DNA from: a virus
Direction: 5' to 3' (one strand)
DNA length: 58,097 nucleotides
IMG/VR virus record: IMGVR_UViG_3300030508_000030
Location: 1 to 58,097 of that record
Of this stretch, positions 55,859 to 58,097 are shown piece by piece; positions within the stretch are counted from its first letter, which is position 1, and every line of letters starts with the position of its first letter. Made by a program: the position numbers and the translations under genes. Under the pieces are notes generated by a model that saw only the letters and a program-made list of their open reading frames with translations, had not been told where the DNA came from and did not search any database.

Positions 55859-56494
55859 ATGAGTGATAAATATAAATATCCGCGCACACCACACCTCCCC
55901 TACAGCCCTGGTGCAACGAATGACGACAAGGTGCTTAAAAGCCTTGCGCATTTCGAAGGTATGGTTATTGCCGCAACGGAGAAAATGGACGGTGAGTGCT
56001 CTACGATCGCCGCCGAGTACACACATGCCAGGTCGCTCGACTCGAAGGATCACCCCTCCAGGCATTGGCTTAAGGGCCTGTGGGCCACGATAAGGCATGA
56101 CATACCGACAGGATATAGGATTTGTGGTGAGAACTTGTATGCAAAGCACTCGATAGAATATTCAAGTCTCGATAGTTATTTTTATGTATTTTCGGTGTGG
56201 GATGAGAACAACTTCTGCCTTAGTTGGGAGGACACAAAACTTATATGTGGGGAGCTCGGCTTAATAACGGTGCCGGAGCTTTATATTGGTAAGTTTGATT
56301 CTAATATTGTAGAGAATTTACAAGACAAGCTTTCGCCGATTACCCAGGAGGGTTTTGTGATAAGGAACGTGGGCTCGTTTCACTATGATGATTTCGATAA
56401 GAATTTGGCGAAATGGGTCAGGAAGAACCACGTTCAGACAGATTCCCACTGGATGCAAAGTAAAATTGTGCCAAATAAATTAAAAGAAAAGTAG
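55859..56494 (+). CDS. RNA ligase (Rnl2-like nucleotidyltransferase superfamily)
   Basis: The five nucleotidyltransferase motifs can be seen: I, EKMDG with Lys42 as adenylation site; III, GENLYAKHS (Glu91); IIIa, YVFSVWD (109-115); IV, EGFVIRN (Glu164); V, KWVRKNHV (Lys185). The 211-residue length and wording fit a small RNA ligase rather than a DNA ligase. It joins or repairs RNA, for instance tRNA cleaved by host defences. It opens the operon that also carries the nucleotidyltransferase and leucyl-tRNA synthetase. Confidence 0.85.
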   Translation: MSDKYKYPRTPHLPYSPGATNDDKVLKSLAHFEGMVIAATEKMDGECSTIAAEYTHARSLDSKDHPSRHWLKGLWATIRHDIPTGYRICGENLYAKHSIEYSSLDSYFYVFSVWDENNFCLSWEDTKLICGELGLITVPELYIGKFDSNIVENLQDKLSPITQEGFVIRNVGSFHYDDFDKNLAKWVRKNHVQTDSHWMQSKIVPNKLKEK

Positions 56495-56495
56495 A

Positions 56496-56726
56496 ATGTT
56501 TACAAAAGAAGATGTAGAGATGATCTTAAGGAAGATCAACAACCAAACAACTTTTAGGGACGCAAAGGAGATTATCGCCGACTATGCAGAGAAGCACGAT
56601 CTCGATTTGTCACCGGAAGACGAGAAAGAGGAAGAAGACTTCAATGACTTCATCGAGGAGGATCTTGACGATGCGTATAGTTCAAAACTGTTCTTAGATA
56701 GCGATGATGAATACGATGATTTTTAA
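56496..56726 (+). CDS. Very acidic small protein (76 aa)
   Basis: Not recognised. Of 76 residues, 28 are Asp or Glu, with a C-terminal run (EDEKEEEDFNDFIEEDLDD, ending DSDDEYDDF). The N-terminal half is helical and more balanced. Such composition suits a DNA- or RNA-mimic, an inhibitor of host nucleic-acid-binding proteins, or a partner of the basic ligase. It starts one base after the ligase stop, so it is coupled to it. Confidence 0.68.
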   Translation: MFTKEDVEMILRKINNQTTFRDAKEIIADYAEKHDLDLSPEDEKEEEDFNDFIEEDLDDAYSSKLFLDSDDEYDDF

Positions 56727-56734
56727 ATCATGTT

Positions 56735-57349
56735 ATGAAAAATATCGATTACAAAGAACTGCTAAAGAGAACCGGGTTGGAGGACAATCAGGTTCTTTCT
56801 GCTTATATGTATGGTTCGAGAGTGTATGGGAACTATACGGACAAGTCTGACTGGGATTTCATCTTGGTCACAAGAGACGGCGAGCCGTCTTGGCAGTTTT
56901 CGGACAACATGATAAACGTGAACTTGTTCCGCAAGGACGTGCACCAGCAGAGGATCGACGAGCACGAGATTTCGGCCCTGGAATGCATCTGGCTACGACC
57001 AGAGTTCATACTAAAGGAAACGCAGAAATACAAGTTCAAACTTGACTTGGCTAAACTGCGGCACTCGATTTCCGCCAAGAGCTCCAACTCGTGGGTTAAG
57101 GCAAAAAAGAAGCTGACCGTGGAGAAAGACTACAACGACTCTGTAGGCAAGAAGTCCTTGTGGCACTCGATCAGGATAGTCATGTTTGGCACCCAGATCG
57201 CCAAGTGCGGTGAGATAAAGTCGTACGACTGTTTTAACTATGAGTACAACAATATATTACATTGTTACGACTGGACAGAAATGTTCGAAAACTACAAACA
57301 ATTTTATAATCAAGGCTTGACCGCGTTCAGAGCGCTCGCCCCAAAGTAA
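56735..57349 (+). CDS. Nucleotidyltransferase (MNT fold)
   Basis: The N-terminal part has the MNT fold motif: MYGSRVYGNYTDKSDWDF, with Gly27-Ser28 and Asp39/Asp41 as metal ligands. The remaining helices (HEISALECIWLRPEFIL; SIRIVMFGTQIAKCGEI) are typical of small substrate-binding domains. Substrates in the family range from RNA and proteins to antibiotics. With an RNA ligase two genes away, an RNA-modifying role is plausible. A toxin-antitoxin MNT is less likely because no HEPN partner is seen. Confidence 0.82.
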   Translation: MKNIDYKELLKRTGLEDNQVLSAYMYGSRVYGNYTDKSDWDFILVTRDGEPSWQFSDNMINVNLFRKDVHQQRIDEHEISALECIWLRPEFILKETQKYKFKLDLAKLRHSISAKSSNSWVKAKKKLTVEKDYNDSVGKKSLWHSIRIVMFGTQIAKCGEIKSYDCFNYEYNNILHCYDWTEMFENYKQFYNQGLTAFRALAPK

Positions 57350-57355
57350 ATAATT

Positions 57356-57718
57356 ATGACTCATCTTGATGAAGCTGACTGGACCGCAGTAAAGAAGGAC
57401 TGGTTTAAATTGTTCGTGCTTGTAAATTACAAGACAAAAGAAAGATATTTATGTTCTTTTGATGAAAACCTACCTCCACTGTTTGGGCAAAAAATACATT
57501 ATATTGGTATTACAAACGGGCTTGGGGGTTTCAGAAGCATGTTGAGCAAAGGTTTTGTGGTAAGGAAGTTTCAAAAACTTTTAACAATGGAACAAGCGGC
57601 TTATAAAAGGTTTGCTGAGACACTTGAGAAAAAGTATTTTAATTCTGATGATTGGTTGGTTAAGATTAATACTCTTGAAAGGATAGAAAAATTGTTTAAA
57701 AAAATAGAAGGTATATAA
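57356..57718 (+). CDS. Hypothetical protein (120 aa)
   Basis: Not recognised. A basic, mixed protein (ADWTAVKKDWFKLFVLVNYK; YKRFAETLEKKYFNSDDWLV) ending in a lysine-rich helix (IEKLFKKIEGI). No signal peptide or metal motif is present. It follows the nucleotidyltransferase gene and precedes a frameshifted small gene. The setting suggests an accessory RNA-related role but nothing in the sequence proves it. Confidence 0.6.
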   Translation: MTHLDEADWTAVKKDWFKLFVLVNYKTKERYLCSFDENLPPLFGQKIHYIGITNGLGGFRSMLSKGFVVRKFQKLLTMEQAAYKRFAETLEKKYFNSDDWLVKINTLERIEKLFKKIEGI

Positions 57719-57855
57719 ATGGGACTACGAAAAGACTCTATAAAGTCAGCATTATTCGGGCTGGACAGTGGGAAATGGCACAGGACATAGAAAATCTCAT
57801 CGGCAGGATGGAGGAAAAATACATTCCTTTGATGGAACCGTTAATTGAAAAATAA
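57719..57855 (+). pseudogene. Possible frameshifted small gene (about 45 codons)
   Basis: From ATG at 57719 the frame gives MGLRKDSIKSALFG and a TAG at 57788. From just after ATGGG, another frame reads TTKRLYKVSIIRAGQWEMAQ, then DIENLIGRMEEKYIPLMEPL and on to the TAA at 57855, a normal-looking composition. One extra base after ATGGG would join them into one 45-residue protein. It may be a real frameshift, a sequencing error, or an unrelated start at the inner ATG (57775). It lies just before the leucyl-tRNA synthetase gene. Confidence 0.4.
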
Positions 57856-57860
57856 AATAT

Positions 57861-58097
57861 ATGGATGATTTTAAGTACATAACCGTAATGTTTCCTTACC
57901 CTTCCGGCAGTGGCCTGCACTGCGGGCACTGGTACAACTATGCGGTCATGGATAGCTACTGTAGGTATCAGCGCTTTATAGGCCACAAGGTTTTCCAGCC
58001 TTTCGGTTATGATGCGTTCGGTTTGCCGGCCGAAAACTATGCACGTAAAATTGGCGGCGATCCGAGGGATATAACCTACCAGAACATAGAAAAGTTC
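57861..58097 (+). CDS. leuS: Leucyl-tRNA synthetase, N-terminal part (truncated by window end)
   Basis: Class I aminoacyl-tRNA synthetase charging tRNA-Leu. The 79 visible residues match the N-terminus of LeuRS: FPYPSGSGLHCGHWYNYAVM with the HIGH-type motif HCGH (20-23), then RYQRFIGHKVFQPFGYDAFG and LPAENYARKIGGDP. The catalytic KMSKS motif, editing domain and C-terminal domains lie beyond the window. The start is an ATG five bases after the previous stop. The gene continues the RNA-handling operon. Phage-encoded synthetases are known in very large phages, which supports a large genome here. Confidence 0.93.
   Translation, partial: MDDFKYITVMFPYPSGSGLHCGHWYNYAVMDSYCRYQRFIGHKVFQPFGYDAFGLPAENYARKIGGDPRDITYQNIEKF

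Overview
The window is part of the genome of a contractile-tailed (T4-like) bacteriophage, probably a large one infecting a member of the Bacteroidota. The phage assignment rests on a gp20-type portal, a long tail sheath, a gp19-type tail tube, baseplate hub genes and a large set of tail fibres. The host inference rests on three things: promoters with the Bacteroidota-type -7 box (TAnnTTTG), signal peptides followed by Gln, and A/T-rich leaders without clear Shine-Dalgarno sites. No major capsid protein, terminase or polymerase was seen, so this is only part of the genome.

Layout. 1-2.0 kb (minus): small hypothetical genes, a GIY-YIG homing endonuclease and a complete phage tmRNA gene. 2.1-7.7 kb (plus): three baseplate/hub genes, including a tail-associated cell-wall hydrolase. 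7.7-20.8 kb (minus, convergent): head, neck and decoration genes, with a portal interrupted by two mini-inteins, a ClpP-like protease, fibronectin-III proteins, a glycosyltransferase and, at the upstream end, a Vsr-like endonuclease. The outer ends of these two convergent blocks carry the same 57-bp sequence in opposite orientation. 20.9-22.8 kb (plus): a secreted nuclease and small accessory genes. 22.8-52.6 kb (minus): the tail and fibre block, with sheath, tube, a 2670-residue fibre, an SGNH-hydrolase fibre, several fibres sharing one N-terminal module, and lysis candidates. Several fibre-like proteins here carry Sec signal peptides. A plus-strand pair of exported proteins is embedded in this block. 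52.7-58.1 kb (plus): accessory genes, including an HD-domain protein, an RNA ligase, a nucleotidyltransferase and the start of a leucyl-tRNA synthetase.

Expression. Two promoter-like grammars can be read. Plus-strand accessory operons are preceded by CCAGGGATTT-N5-TACATTTG. Structural genes, and also the tmRNA, are preceded by TATTTAAA, often just after an intrinsic terminator. Many genes are joined by TAATG or ATGA overlaps, which points to translational coupling. With the tmRNA, leucyl-tRNA synthetase, RNA ligase and nucleotidyltransferase, the phage appears to carry its own translation and RNA-maintenance functions.

All functional names come from reading sequence motifs. No database search was possible.
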